The notes: a model not told the origin generated them from the sequence alone. A stretch of DNA of 64,000 nucleotides from Pseudomonas sp. JUb42 (GCF_024807945.1 NZ_JANUFD010000013.1:168720-232719), one strand, 5' to 3'; shown: positions 40,011 through 49,606, counted from the first letter of the stretch. Numbers and translations: made by a program.

Positions 40011-41447
40011 TCAGGTCTCGCTGGCCACGCCCTTGCGCCGTGGAATGCCCAGACGCTGACGACGCTCCCACAGGCACTTGCGGCTGACGCCGAGTTTGCG
40101 TGCCAGCTCGGTCTCGGTCATGTGGTCCTGATGCTCGAGAACGAAGTGCTGGAAGTAGTCTTCCAGGGACAGATCTTCGGTCGGTTCGTGGCTGGTGGGA
40201 TTGGCCGGGCTCTGCTGTGGCGCCAGGCCGATGAACTCGTCGTCTTCCAGATCGCTCAGCTCGATATCGATCCCGAGCAGCTCGGCGGAGATTTCCGGGC
40301 TTTCACACAGGATGACCGCGCGCTCGACGGCGTTTTCCAGTTCGCGCACGTTACCTGGCCAGCTGTAGTGCCGGATGGCCTGTTCGGCGTCGGCGGCAAA
40401 GCGCAGGTCGTTGCGGCCGGCCTTGGCGCTTTGCCGTGCCAGGAACGCCCGGGCGATTTCATTGACGTCGGCGCCGCGTTCACGCAGGGCAGGCAGTTTC
40501 AGGGCGATGACGTGCAGGCGGTAATAAAGGTCTTCGCGGAACTGGCCGATCTTGGCCAGGCTCTTGAGGTCGCGGTGGGTCGCGGCGATCAGGCGCACAT
40601 CGACCTTCTGCGACTGCACCGAGCCGACCCGGCGAATCTCGCCTTCCTGCAGTACGCGCAGCAGACGGGCCTGGGCTTCCAGGGGCAGTTCGCCGATTTC
40701 GTCGAGGAACAGGGTGCCGCCGTCGGCTGCTTCCACCAGACCGGCACGCCCGGCGCTGGCGCCGGTAAACGCGCCTTTCTCGTGGCCGAACAGTTCGGAC
40801 TCGATCAGGCTTTCCGGAATCGCCGCGCAGTTCACCGAAATCATCGGGGCCTTGGCCCGGCGCGACAGGTTGTGCAGGGCGCGCGCGACCAGTTCCTTAC
40901 CGGTGCCGGACTCGCCCTGCACCAGTACGTTGGAGTCACTCGGCGCGACCTTGCGAATCTTGCTGTAGAGGTCCTGCATCGGCGGGCAGGAACCGATGAT
41001 GCCGATCTCGCCATTACTGTTATCCACCACACCGGGCTTGTCGCCGGCAGCGGGTTTGCTCGCCGCCGCGCGCTCGGCCTGCATACCTTGCAGGGTCTGG
41101 CGGTCGCGCAGGATGCGGGCGACGGCCTGGAGCATTTCGTCGTGGTCGAAGGGTTTGGCGATGTAGTCCACCGCGCCCATTTTCATCGAGTCCACGGCAG
41201 AACGCAGGCTGGCGTAGCTGGTCATGATCAGCACCGGCTTGCCCTGGCCGAGCTTGATCAGCTCGGTGCCGGGGGCGCCAGGCAGGCGCAGGTCACTGAC
41301 TATCAAATCAAACGAGGGAATGCTGAACCGTTCCTGGGCTTCCTGCACCGAACCGGCTTCGCTGACCTCGTACTGGTTGCGCTCCAGCAACCGACGCAGG
41401 GCTGAACGGATAATGGTTTCGTCTTCGACGATCAGAATATGCGGCAT
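40011..41447 (-). CDS. cbrB: Sigma-54-dependent response regulator CbrB
   Basis: 478 residues, NtrC family. Receiver domain 1-120 with phospho-acceptor Asp52 (LIVSDLRLP). The AAA+ domain (about 145-380) has Walker A GESGTGKE and the sigma-54 contact loop GAFTGA. The C-terminal Fis-type HTH is TELARKLGVSRKCLWERRQRLG. It activates crcZ and carbon/nitrogen use genes. 22 bp downstream of its kinase gene cbrA. Confidence 0.97.
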   Translation of the reverse strand: MPHILIVEDETIIRSALRRLLERNQYEVSEAGSVQEAQERFSIPSFDLIVSDLRLPGAPGTELIKLGQGKPVLIMTSYASLRSAVDSMKMGAVDYIAKPFDHDEMLQAVARILRDRQTLQGMQAERAAASKPAAGDKPGVVDNSNGEIGIIGSCPPMQDLYSKIRKVAPSDSNVLVQGESGTGKELVARALHNLSRRAKAPMISVNCAAIPESLIESELFGHEKGAFTGASAGRAGLVEAADGGTLFLDEIGELPLEAQARLLRVLQEGEIRRVGSVQSQKVDVRLIAATHRDLKSLAKIGQFREDLYYRLHVIALKLPALRERGADVNEIARAFLARQSAKAGRNDLRFAADAEQAIRHYSWPGNVRELENAVERAVILCESPEISAELLGIDIELSDLEDDEFIGLAPQQSPANPTSHEPTEDLSLEDYFQHFVLEHQDHMTETELARKLGVSRKCLWERRQRLGIPRRKGVASET

Positions 41448-41469
41448 TGATTCGGTTCTCTCGACGGTC

Positions 41470-44418
41470 TCAGTTCACGGCGGACGTCGCTTCGACATGG
41501 CGCGGCAGGGTCACCCGAATACGGGTCCCGCGCTGGTGCTCGGCGTCTGCCGGGCTGTCGATGGTGATTTGTCCATAATGCTCTTCAACGATGGAATAGA
41601 CCAGTGCGAGGCCCAGTCCGGTTCCCTCCCCAGGCTCCTTGGTGGTGAAGAACGGTTCGAACAATCGATCCATGATTGCCTTGGGTATGCCACTGCCTTC
41701 GTCTTCGACTATGAGGTCGACGGTGTGTTCGCAGGCTTCACTCTTTACCCGCACCGCACTGCCCGCAGGCGATGCGTCGCGGGCGTTGGAGAGCAGGTTG
41801 ATCAACACCTGTGCCAAGCGTTGCGGGTCGCCATCGACCCAATGCTCGGGATTGCACAGATTGTAGAATTGCACTTCGAAGTTGCGCCGATTCAGTGCCA
41901 GCAGACCAATGGCATCCTGGGCGACTTCGGCCAGACAGACGGCTTCGTCGCTGTGCTGATGGCTGCCGGCGTGGGCAAAGCTCATCAGCGACTGGACGAT
42001 GCGTGAAACCCGTTTGGTCTGTTCGAGAATCTGGCTGCTGATCTCGGTCAGCTCGCCATCTTCCTCGCGCTCTTCGCGCAGGTTCTGCGCCAGGCAGGCG
42101 ATACCGGTGATCGGGTTGCCGATCTCGTGGGCTACCCCGGCGGCGAGCCGACCGATGCTGGCCAGACGCTCTGAATGCACCAGCTTGTCTTCGAGCATCT
42201 GCGTGTCGGTGAGGTCTTCGACCAGCAAAACCAGGCCGCTGTTACCCGGCGCAAGAGGCTCGTCGATGGCCGCCTTGTGCAGGTTCAGCCAGCGGGTCTG
42301 GCCGTCATGTGTCAGGCGATGCTTGTGCAGGTGTTCATCGGGAATATTGATGAAGCCCAGCAGCAGCTCTTTCCACGGCTCGCCGATGGTCGGCAGGCGT
42401 GAGCCGACCACACGCTGGGCGGGCACGCCGGTGAGTTCTTCCATGGCCTTGTTCCACATCAGGATCTCCTGATCCTTGGCCAGGGAGCAGACGCCCATGG
42501 GCAGTTCCTGCAGGGTCTGGCGATGGTAACGGCGCAGGGCATCGAGTTCGGCGGCCAGCCCGGTCAGGCGCGAGTGGTAATCCTCGAGGCGGCTTTCGAT
42601 GAAGTGGATGTCTTCGGTGACGTAGTTCTCGCCGCCGGATTTGTAGGGCAGGAAGGTTTCCACCATGTCCTGGGCCACGCTTGGACCCATCAGGCCGGAC
42701 AGGTTGGCCTCGATCCGGTCGCGCAGGCGCCGCAGGGCATAAGGGCGGCGCTCGTCGAAGGGCAGGTAGAGATCGCGCAGGGCCTGTTCGACTTCTTTCT
42801 GCGCCGCCTTGGCGCCCAGAGGCTTGGCCAGTTGTGTGGCGAACTCCTGGGGCGAGGCAGCATGCAGTTCGCGGCGTTGCGGGCGACGCACGTTGTCCAC
42901 GGCACAGGCTTCGGCGGCGCTGGCTTCTTCGGGGCTGGCGTTGCTGAACAGCGAAATCAGCGTGAAGAACAGTACGTTGGCGGCCAGGGAAGCGATGGCC
43001 GCCATGTGCCAACTGGTGTCGTCGAGCACATAAATCATGTTCAACAGGGGAATGTAGAAGCCCTGGAAATGCCCGATCAGCGGCAACAGCATGCTGATGA
43101 CCCAAACCGCCATACCCGCCAGCAGCCCGGCGATAAAGCCGCGCCGGTTAGCCGTGGGCCAGTACAGCACCGACAGCACGCCGGGAAGGAATTGCAGGGT
43201 GGCGACGAAGGCGACGATGCCCAGGTTGGCCAGGTCTTGCTGTGCACCGAGGAGCAGGTAAAAGCCGTAGCCAAGCATGATAATGGCGACGATCAGGCCG
43301 CGCCGCGTCCACTTCAGCCAGCGGTAGATATTGCCTTCAGCCGGTGGCTGGTACAGCGGCAGCACCAGGTGATTGAGGGCCATACCCGACAGCGCCAGGG
43401 TGGTGACGATGATCAGGCCGCTGGCCGCCGACAGACCGCCGACATAAGCGAGCAGGGCCAGGGCCTGATTGTTGGTGGCCATGCCGATACCGAGGATGAA
43501 GTATTCGGGGCTGGTGCTGGCCCCCAGTTTCAATCCGGCCCAGAGAATCAGCGGCACAGCCAGGCTGATCAGTAGCAGGAACAATGGCAGGCCCCAGCTG
43601 GCACTGACCAGCGAGCGCGGGCTGAGATTCTCGGTGAACGTCATGTGGTACATGTGCGGCATGACGATGGCCGAGGCAAAGAAGACCAGCAGCAGGGTGC
43701 GCCATGGGCCTTCCTGTAACGGGGTATGCAGCGCGGCCAGGGCGCTCTGGTTCTGCAACAGCCACACCTCCAGCTGCTGCGGGCCGTCGAACACGCCGTA
43801 CAACGCATACAGGCCGACACCACCGATGGCCGCCAGCTTGATCACCGACTCGAAGGCGATGGCGAACACCAGACCTTCGTGTTTCTCCCGGGTGGCGATA
43901 TGCCGGGAACCGAAGAAAATCGTGAACAGGGTGATCAGTGCGCAGAAGGCTACGGCGACACGATGCTGCACCGGTTCCTGGGTGAGGATGCCGATGGAGT
44001 CGGCCACCGCCTGAATTTGCAGGGCCAGTAACGGCAACACGCCGATCAGCATGAAAATGGTGGTCAGGGCGCCGGCCCAGGTGCTGCGAAAGCGGAAGGC
44101 GAACAGGTCGGCCAGGGACGACAATTGATAGGTACGGGTGATGCGCAGGATCGGATACAGCAGCACCGGCGCCAGCAGAAAGGCACCGGAGACTCCCAGG
44201 TAACTGGAGAGGAAACCGTAGCCGTATTCGTAGGCCAGCCCCACCGTGCCATAGAACGCCCAGGCGCTGGCGTAGACCCCGAGCGACAGGGTGTAGGTCA
44301 GTGGATGGCGGATGATCCAGCGCGGGATGACACCGCGCTCGCTGATCCACGCCACCCCGAACAGCGCCAGCAGGTAGGCCGCGCTGACCAGGATCATCTG
44401 GGTCAGGCTAAAGCTCAT
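41470..44418 (-). CDS. cbrA: Sensor histidine kinase CbrA with SSS transporter domain
   Basis: 982 residues from ATG 44418 (MSFSLTQMILV); an ATG two codons earlier is also in frame. The N-terminal ~500 residues form a multi-spanning Na+/solute symporter domain. A STAC-like linker and a PAS domain (about 620-740) follow, then HisKA with phospho-acceptor His in VAHEIGNPITG, and HATPase with DEGSGIP and GTGLGLALVYSI. It pairs with CbrB to sense the C/N balance. Its start lies inside the end of cbrX, so the two are translationally coupled. Confidence 0.97.
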   Translation of the reverse strand: MSFSLTQMILVSAAYLLALFGVAWISERGVIPRWIIRHPLTYTLSLGVYASAWAFYGTVGLAYEYGYGFLSSYLGVSGAFLLAPVLLYPILRITRTYQLSSLADLFAFRFRSTWAGALTTIFMLIGVLPLLALQIQAVADSIGILTQEPVQHRVAVAFCALITLFTIFFGSRHIATREKHEGLVFAIAFESVIKLAAIGGVGLYALYGVFDGPQQLEVWLLQNQSALAALHTPLQEGPWRTLLLVFFASAIVMPHMYHMTFTENLSPRSLVSASWGLPLFLLLISLAVPLILWAGLKLGASTSPEYFILGIGMATNNQALALLAYVGGLSAASGLIIVTTLALSGMALNHLVLPLYQPPAEGNIYRWLKWTRRGLIVAIIMLGYGFYLLLGAQQDLANLGIVAFVATLQFLPGVLSVLYWPTANRRGFIAGLLAGMAVWVISMLLPLIGHFQGFYIPLLNMIYVLDDTSWHMAAIASLAANVLFFTLISLFSNASPEEASAAEACAVDNVRRPQRRELHAASPQEFATQLAKPLGAKAAQKEVEQALRDLYLPFDERRPYALRRLRDRIEANLSGLMGPSVAQDMVETFLPYKSGGENYVTEDIHFIESRLEDYHSRLTGLAAELDALRRYHRQTLQELPMGVCSLAKDQEILMWNKAMEELTGVPAQRVVGSRLPTIGEPWKELLLGFINIPDEHLHKHRLTHDGQTRWLNLHKAAIDEPLAPGNSGLVLLVEDLTDTQMLEDKLVHSERLASIGRLAAGVAHEIGNPITGIACLAQNLREEREEDGELTEISSQILEQTKRVSRIVQSLMSFAHAGSHQHSDEAVCLAEVAQDAIGLLALNRRNFEVQFYNLCNPEHWVDGDPQRLAQVLINLLSNARDASPAGSAVRVKSEACEHTVDLIVEDEGSGIPKAIMDRLFEPFFTTKEPGEGTGLGLALVYSIVEEHYGQITIDSPADAEHQRGTRIRVTLPRHVEATSAVN

Positions 44419-44584
44419 CGGCATCTCGCTGACTTTGCAGGATGAAGGTCACGGCAATGAGGATCAGCCATAACAGGTAAGGCCTGTACCAGGCCCCCGT
44501 GGCGTCGATCCACCAGTCCATGATCGCGGGTGAAAACAGGTAGATGCCTACAACCAGAAGCAGGACCAAGCGGTAGATATACAT
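44408..44584 (-). CDS. cbrX: Small membrane protein CbrX, upstream of and overlapping cbrA
   Basis: 58 residues: MYIYRLVLLLVVGIYLFSPA at the N-terminus, then IMDWWIDATGAWYRPY and a second hydrophobic helix LLWLILIAVTFILQ. Two transmembrane helices are predicted. AAGGAGG lies four bases before the ATG. The stop is 8 bases past the cbrA start, so the genes overlap by 11 bp. Pseudomonads carry this gene before cbrA, where it couples translation; a protein function is not established. Confidence 0.88.
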   Translation of the reverse strand: MYIYRLVLLLVVGIYLFSPAIMDWWIDATGAWYRPYLLWLILIAVTFILQSQRDADEL

Positions 44585-44708
44585 CGGGCCTCCTTATCTC
44601 TGGGGGTGAACACGGTGCGGCATGGTAAACGATGGCGAACAAGCTGCAAGCGGCGTTTCTGCCGTGTCTTGGCTGAAGGCTCTAGATCGGTCTATGCAGA
44701 CTTCATCA

Positions 44709-45596
44709 TCAGTCTATACAGGCCTCATCAACCGTGCGCAGGGTCGGAATCAAGTTGGCATTCCAGCGCGGTATCGCCCATTTGAGTACTTCGGCCGGGG
44801 TTGCGTCGTGCAGTTCTGCCGCCGTTGGCTGGCCCAATGCGCGCAGTGCCCGCAGTAACAAAGGCGTGGCCTGATCCGAAGGCAGCGGCGCCGAGCGATA
44901 GGACTTGCCCAGTTTATTCCCATCGGGCTGGGTGATGAGCGGTATATGTAGATAGCGTGGCTGCGGCAGGCCGAGCAGTTCCTGCAAATACAGCTGGCGT
45001 GGTGTTGAGTCGAGCAGATCGGCACCCCGGACGATATCGGTAATGCCCTGCCAGGCATCGTCCAGCACCACCGCCAGTTGATAGGCGTAAAAGCCGTCCC
45101 GGCGACGAATGACGAAATCGCCGACATCGCGACCCAGATGCTGCGCAAACTCGCCCTGGACCCGGTCCTGGAAGCGGTAGGTCAATTCCGGCACGCGAAT
45201 ACGAATGGCGGCGTTCTCCGGTTCATGGCCGGCATTGCGACACAGCCCCGGATAAATCCCCTGATAATCCTCAAGTTGCTTGCGCGAACAGGTGCAGGCG
45301 TAGGCCAGACCGTAGCTGAACCAGCGATTCAGTACTTCGGCGTAGGCGTCATGCCGGTCGCTCTGGCGGATGCACTCGCCATCCCATTCGAAACCATAAC
45401 TTTCCAGGGTGTCGAGGATGGCTTTCTGCGCTCCGGGGACTTCACGGGGCGGATCAAGGTCTTCCATGCGCATCAGCCATTTCCCACCTGCGGCGCGAGC
45501 GTCGAGGTAGGAGGCGAGGGCGGCGACCAGCGAACCGAAGTGCAGGAAACCGCTGGGGGTCGGGGCAAAGCGCCCGATGTAAGCAGCAGAGGTCAT
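44709..45596 (-). CDS. gluQ: Glutamyl-Q tRNA(Asp) synthetase
   Basis: 295 residues from ATG 45596 (MTSAAYIGRF). A truncated GluRS paralog that attaches glutamate to queuosine 34 of tRNA-Asp. It has the HIGH-like GRFAPTPSGFLHFGSLV, the zinc-type Cys cluster YACTCSRKQL plus YPGLCR, and the KMSKS-like LGKSYRS. It lacks the anticodon-binding domain, as expected. The gene follows dksA, the common dksA-gluQ arrangement. Confidence 0.95.
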   Translation of the reverse strand: MTSAAYIGRFAPTPSGFLHFGSLVAALASYLDARAAGGKWLMRMEDLDPPREVPGAQKAILDTLESYGFEWDGECIRQSDRHDAYAEVLNRWFSYGLAYACTCSRKQLEDYQGIYPGLCRNAGHEPENAAIRIRVPELTYRFQDRVQGEFAQHLGRDVGDFVIRRRDGFYAYQLAVVLDDAWQGITDIVRGADLLDSTPRQLYLQELLGLPQPRYLHIPLITQPDGNKLGKSYRSAPLPSDQATPLLLRALRALGQPTAAELHDATPAEVLKWAIPRWNANLIPTLRTVDEACID

Positions 45597-45639
45597 GGGT
45601 GGTGAAGATCCTGGGCCGGTAAAGAGAAAGCCATAACGC

Positions 45640-45664
45640 AAAAGAGACGCCGAAGCGTCTCTTT
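45640..45664 (-). terminator. dksA terminator
   Basis: Minus strand AGAGACGC-TTCG-GCGTCTCT followed by TTT, 20 bp after the dksA stop. Confidence 0.88.
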
Positions 45665-45683
45665 GTTCAAGGCATCAGGCAGC

Positions 45684-46124
45684 TTATTTGCCGACCTGTT
45701 TTTCCTTGATTTCTGCCAGGGTCTTGCAGTCGATGCACAGATCCGCAGTTGGGCGGGCTTCCAGACGGCGCAGGCCGATCTCGATGCCGCAGGACTCGCA
45801 CCAGCCATACTCTTCGTCTTCGATGAGTTGCAGGGTCTTGTCGATTTTCTTGATCAGCTTGCGCTCGCGGTCGCGGGCACGAAGCTCCAGGGCGAATTCC
45901 TCTTCCTGGCTGGCGCGGTCGGCCGGGTCAGGGAAGTTGGCCGCCTCGTCTTTCATGTGATCCACGGTGCGATCCACTTCATGCATCAAGTCCTGTTTCC
46001 ACTTGTTCAGGATCTTGGTGAAATGCTTGCGCATGGGATCGCCCATGTATTCTTCGCCCTTCGTTTCTACGTAGGGTTCGAAACCGCTGATCTGCTGACT
46101 TTTTTGCTTTTCTTCGGTGGGCAT
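45684..46124 (-). CDS. dksA: RNA polymerase-binding transcription factor DksA
   Basis: 146 residues, close to the E. coli length. It potentiates ppGpp at RNA polymerase. The coiled-coil tip acids are in DPADRASQEEEF. The C-terminal zinc finger is CESCG...CIDC, four Cys, so this is the zinc-binding form and not the DksA2-type paralog. A terminator separates it from gluQ. Confidence 0.97.
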   Translation of the reverse strand: MPTEEKQKSQQISGFEPYVETKGEEYMGDPMRKHFTKILNKWKQDLMHEVDRTVDHMKDEAANFPDPADRASQEEEFALELRARDRERKLIKKIDKTLQLIEDEEYGWCESCGIEIGLRRLEARPTADLCIDCKTLAEIKEKQVGK

Positions 46125-46476
46125 GGAATGGACCGCCTCTCACTCTTTAATCCATTTGCGCAGGATAGGGTCCTTCACCGACACCCGTCGGCCCTGCGAC
46201 TGCAAGCGGGCGAACTTACCAGATCAAATCAGAGTGCGCTACTCCCGGTTGTCGAGCCTGTGTTGACGGGGCTGCACGTTTATGAAGTTCGTCAAAGTTC
46301 CGCGTTCCAGTGAACTAGCTGCGATTTATTTTAGTTGCTGCCGGGGATCGCGCCGGGAGTTTTTTCTTGCGGGTGCAGTACCTGACGAGTATTTGCCGTA
46401 GCGCCGGACCGAGGCTTGGGTAGAATCAGCGCCCTGAGTTGTCAGTTTCGTTCTCCAGTTGCAGAAGGAAAGGCCT
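46125..46476. other. Divergent intergenic region between dksA and the aminotransferase
   Basis: 352 bp that must hold the promoters of both genes. TAGAAT at 46421-46426 could be the -10 for the aminotransferase gene, without a good -35. No further gene, repeat or RNA could be supported. Confidence 0.4.
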
Positions 46477-47649
46477 ATGGCTTCCCCCTACAGTGCGCGC
46501 AGTCGCGATATCGAACCTTTCCATGTGATGGCGCTGCTGGCGCGGGCCAATGAGCTGCAGGCGGCGGGCTTTGATGTGATTCACCTGGAAATCGGTGAGC
46601 CGGACTTCACTACCGCCGCACCGATCATCGCCGCCGGGCAGGCCGCACTGGCCGCTGGGCAGACGCGCTACACCGCCGCCCGCGGCTTGCCGCAATTGCG
46701 CGAGGCTATCAGCGGCTTTTATGCCCAGCGTTATCAGGTCGATATCGATCCGCAGCGCATCCTCATCACCCCGGGTGGCTCGGGTGCGCTGTTGCTCGCC
46801 AGCAGCCTGCTGGTCGATCCGGGCAAGCACTGGTTGCTGGCCGATCCGGGTTACCCGTGCAACCGGCATTTCCTGCGTCTGGTTGAAGGCTCCGCGCAAC
46901 TGGTGCCGTCAGGGCCCGAGACGCGCTATCAACTGACCCCTGAACTGGTGGCGCAATACTGGAACGGCGACAGCGTGGGCGCATTGGTCGCATCCCCGGC
47001 CAATCCCACGGGCACGCTGCTGCATCGCGATGAACTGGCGGCGCTGTCTGCGGCCTTGAAGCAACGCAACGGCCATCTGGTGGTGGACGAGATCTATCAC
47101 GGCCTCACCTACGGCGTCGATGCGGCGAGCGTGCTGGAAGTCGATAACGATGCGTTTGTCCTTAATAGTTTTTCCAAATATTTCGGCATGACCGGCTGGC
47201 GCCTCGGTTGGCTGGTGGCGCCGCCAGAAGCTGTGGCGGACCTGGAAAAGCTGGCGCAGAACCTGTACATCAGCGCGCCGAGCATGGCTCAGCACGCAGC
47301 GCTGGCGTGTTTCGAGCCGCAGACGCTGGAGATTCTCGAAGAGCGTCGCGGCGAGTTTGCCCGGCGCCGCGACTTCCTCCTCCCTGCCCTGCGCGAGCTG
47401 GGCTTCGGCATTGCCGTCGAGCCGGAGGGGGCGTTCTATCTGTACGCCGATATCAGCGCGTTTGGCGGCGATGCCTTTGCCTTCTGCCATCACATTCTGG
47501 AAACCGAACATGTAGCGATCACCCCGGGCCTGGATTTCGGTCGCTTCAAAGCGGGTCATCATGTGCGCTTTGCCTACACCCAAAGCCTGCCTCGCCTGCA
47601 AGAGGCGGTCGAGCGTATTCAACGTGGATTGCGGAGCTGGCAAGGCTGA
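46477..47649 (+). CDS. PLP-dependent class I/II aminotransferase
   Basis: 390 residues from ATG 46477, with AAGGAAAGG just upstream. Motifs are the N-terminal HLEIGEPDF, the nucleotide-like GGSGALLLASSLLVDPG and the PLP Lys in NSFSKYFGMTGWRLGW. It resembles AspC/YbdL-type aminotransferases, but the substrate is not determinable. The stop overlaps the sfsA start (TGATG), so they are coupled. The same pair is seen near dksA in other pseudomonads. Confidence 0.9.
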   Translation: MASPYSARSRDIEPFHVMALLARANELQAAGFDVIHLEIGEPDFTTAAPIIAAGQAALAAGQTRYTAARGLPQLREAISGFYAQRYQVDIDPQRILITPGGSGALLLASSLLVDPGKHWLLADPGYPCNRHFLRLVEGSAQLVPSGPETRYQLTPELVAQYWNGDSVGALVASPANPTGTLLHRDELAALSAALKQRNGHLVVDEIYHGLTYGVDAASVLEVDNDAFVLNSFSKYFGMTGWRLGWLVAPPEAVADLEKLAQNLYISAPSMAQHAALACFEPQTLEILEERRGEFARRRDFLLPALRELGFGIAVEPEGAFYLYADISAFGGDAFAFCHHILETEHVAITPGLDFGRFKAGHHVRFAYTQSLPRLQEAVERIQRGLRSWQG

Positions 47650-48422
47650 TGGAATTTTCTCCGGCACTCGAAGAAGGGCGGTTGATCCAGCGTTACAAGC
47701 GCTTCCTGGCCGATATCGAAACCGCCAGCGGTGAACAACTGACTATTCATTGCCCCAATACCGGGTCGATGTTCAATTGCATGCTGCCCGGCGGCAAGGT
47801 CTGGTTCAGTCGTTCCAACGATCCCAAGCGCAAGCTGCCCGGCACCTGGGAAATCAGCGAAACGCCCCAGGGGCGCCTGGCCTGTATTAATACGGCTCGG
47901 GCCAATCCGCTGGTCGAGGAGGCGCTGCGTGCCGGGGTCATCACCGAGCTGAACGGTTTTGTCGCCCTCAAGCGTGAAGTGCCCTACGGCCTGGAGAAGA
48001 GCCGGGTGGACTTTCGCCTGGATTACCCTGACGGCCCGGCTTACGTTGAGGTCAAGAGCGTCACCCTGGGTTTTGCCGATTCGACGGTGGCCGCTTTTCC
48101 CGATGCCGTGACCCAGCGCGGCGCCCGTCATCTGCGTGAACTGGCGACGCTGGCCCGTGACGGTGTGCGGGCGGTGCTGTTGTATTGCGTCAACCTGACC
48201 GGTGTCGATGCCGTGCGCCCGGCCGAAGAGGTCGACCCTGGCTATGCGGCGGCCTTGCGCGAAGCCGTCGCCGCCGGGGTGCTGGTACTGGCTTATGGGG
48301 TGCAATTGACGCCGCAGTCTATCCGTATGGATCGTCGCCTCGACATCCAGCTGCCGTCAGTCATCCTCGGGAAGGCTGACCCAGATGCCGTTGCCGTTCT
48401 CGCGGCAGGCAAGGGCCTGTAG
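47649..48422 (+). CDS. sfsA: Sugar fermentation stimulation protein SfsA
   Basis: 257 residues, about 20 longer than the typical family size. A DNA-binding OB-like N-terminus (RYKRFLADIETASGEQLTIHCPNTGSM) is followed by a nuclease-like fold with VDFRLDY, YVEVKSVTLG, the FPDAVTQRGARHL motif and LLYCVN. The extra C-terminal tail after LDIQLPSV overlaps the convergent Rieske gene by 66 bp. Its biological role is poorly defined. Confidence 0.92.
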   Translation: MEFSPALEEGRLIQRYKRFLADIETASGEQLTIHCPNTGSMFNCMLPGGKVWFSRSNDPKRKLPGTWEISETPQGRLACINTARANPLVEEALRAGVITELNGFVALKREVPYGLEKSRVDFRLDYPDGPAYVEVKSVTLGFADSTVAAFPDAVTQRGARHLRELATLARDGVRAVLLYCVNLTGVDAVRPAEEVDPGYAAALREAVAAGVLVLAYGVQLTPQSIRMDRRLDIQLPSVILGKADPDAVAVLAAGKGL

Positions 48423-48746
48423 CGACTCGCCTTCGCAAGGCCCGGCCACGCACTCGCCGCTTTCGATGAGAAAGAGAGCGCCGTGGGTGGCGCAGCGGAT
48501 CAGGCTGGCGCTGTCATCGAGGAATTGATCCTCTTGCCAGTCCAGCCTGACTCGCCGATGCGGACAGCGGTTGCGATAGACGAAGACCTCGCCTGCCCGG
48601 CGCACGGCCAGCAAGGCCTGGCCCTGGCGTTCGAAACCGCGGCTATGAGCTTCCGGCAGTTGGTCCGAGGTGCAGAGAAATTCCAGAGTGTGTCTCCCGC
48701 AGGCGGACGGTGGGTGATGCGTAATGATGACAGGTAGCACTGACAT
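48357..48746 (-). CDS. Rieske [2Fe-2S] protein
   Basis: A Rieske domain with both cluster motifs, CPHRR and CATHGALF (Cys-X-His and Cys-X2-His), a single-domain ferredoxin-like protein. The ATG at 48746 gives 129 residues. A likelier start is CTG at 48686 (then LEFLCTSDQLPEA), because GGGAG sits eight bases before it and close family members begin at about that point. The partner oxygenase or reductase is not visible here. Confidence 0.8.
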   Translation of the reverse strand: MSVLPVIITHHPPSACGRHTLEFLCTSDQLPEAHSRGFERQGQALLAVRRAGEVFVYRNRCPHRRVRLDWQEDQFLDDSASLIRCATHGALFLIESGECVAGPCEGESLQALACRENGNGIWVSLPEDD

Positions 48747-48865
48747 CTGTCGGTGCCTTGCAATATCGTTGCAGGCTGTGTCGGTGCTTGCCAAGCACCA
48801 CGTTGGTTGCTGAAACTAGCTGTTTTGTACGCCGCTCTCCCAAGGGGCGAGCTTTGGATTTGGGC

Positions 48866-49606
48866 ATGATTCGTGACATCAAGAACGGGCAGGATCTGAG
48901 TGCCCGAGAACTGGCCGAACGTCTGGCCACGGCTGTACATGTGCTGGTGGGTGCCAGGCATGACGACCCTGATCACCTCGCCTTGCAGCTGTGGCTGTTG
49001 CAGAGTCTGGCCGATTTGCGTGCCCAGGGCAGTTTGCTGCTGCCCATGCTGACTCCTTGCCAGCAGGAAAAGGTAGCGGCGGCTCAGGCCGGTATTGCCC
49101 GTGGCGAATTCCCGCAGGATCTGTCGACAACCCTGGATTGGCAGGCGCAATGGGACTGGTCATTGTATGGCCCGCTCATGCGCTATGCCATGGCCCAGCC
49201 TTTTCCCTTGCTGGCGGTGGACCTGAGCCCCGACGAAGCCCGGGCGATCCAGCAGCGGCCGCAACGCCTCAGCGGTTCGCACTCGACGAGCGCGGATGTA
49301 CGGCATCGTCTGTTGGAGCGAATCAGCCTGTTGCACCCGGCGCAATCCGCACCGTCGATGCTCGCGGTCCATCAACAGCGCGACCGGCGCATGGCGCAAT
49401 GCTTGATGGCGGCGCCGCTGCCGACACTGCTATTCGCCGCTGCGGACCATGTGCGCAAGGATATGGGCGTGCCCCTGCATATGGCCGATCTGGGCGAAAG
49501 CACGCCGCCTGTTGTGCTGATCTTCACCCATGGCGATATGCCGGTGGAGCCTTTGGCGGCGGATTATGTCTGGTATACCTCGCCGCCTGCACGGCAGGCA
49601 TTGTGA
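48866..49606 (+). pseudogene. ChaN/DUF399-like protein, probably degraded
   Basis: 246 codons from ATG 48866. Similar to ChaN-like haem-binding lipoproteins (VLVGxxHDxPDHxALQLWLL, SLLLxMLTP, then HMADLGES near the end). From memory the family has Glu in the first motif (VLVGEQHD) and in EMLTP; here these are Ala (VLVGARHD) and Pro (PMLTP). The usual lipoprotein signal peptide is missing in frame, although a hydrophobic start (MLKLAVLYAALP if read from TTG 48807) exists in another frame, which suggests an N-terminal frameshift. Confidence 0.55.
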
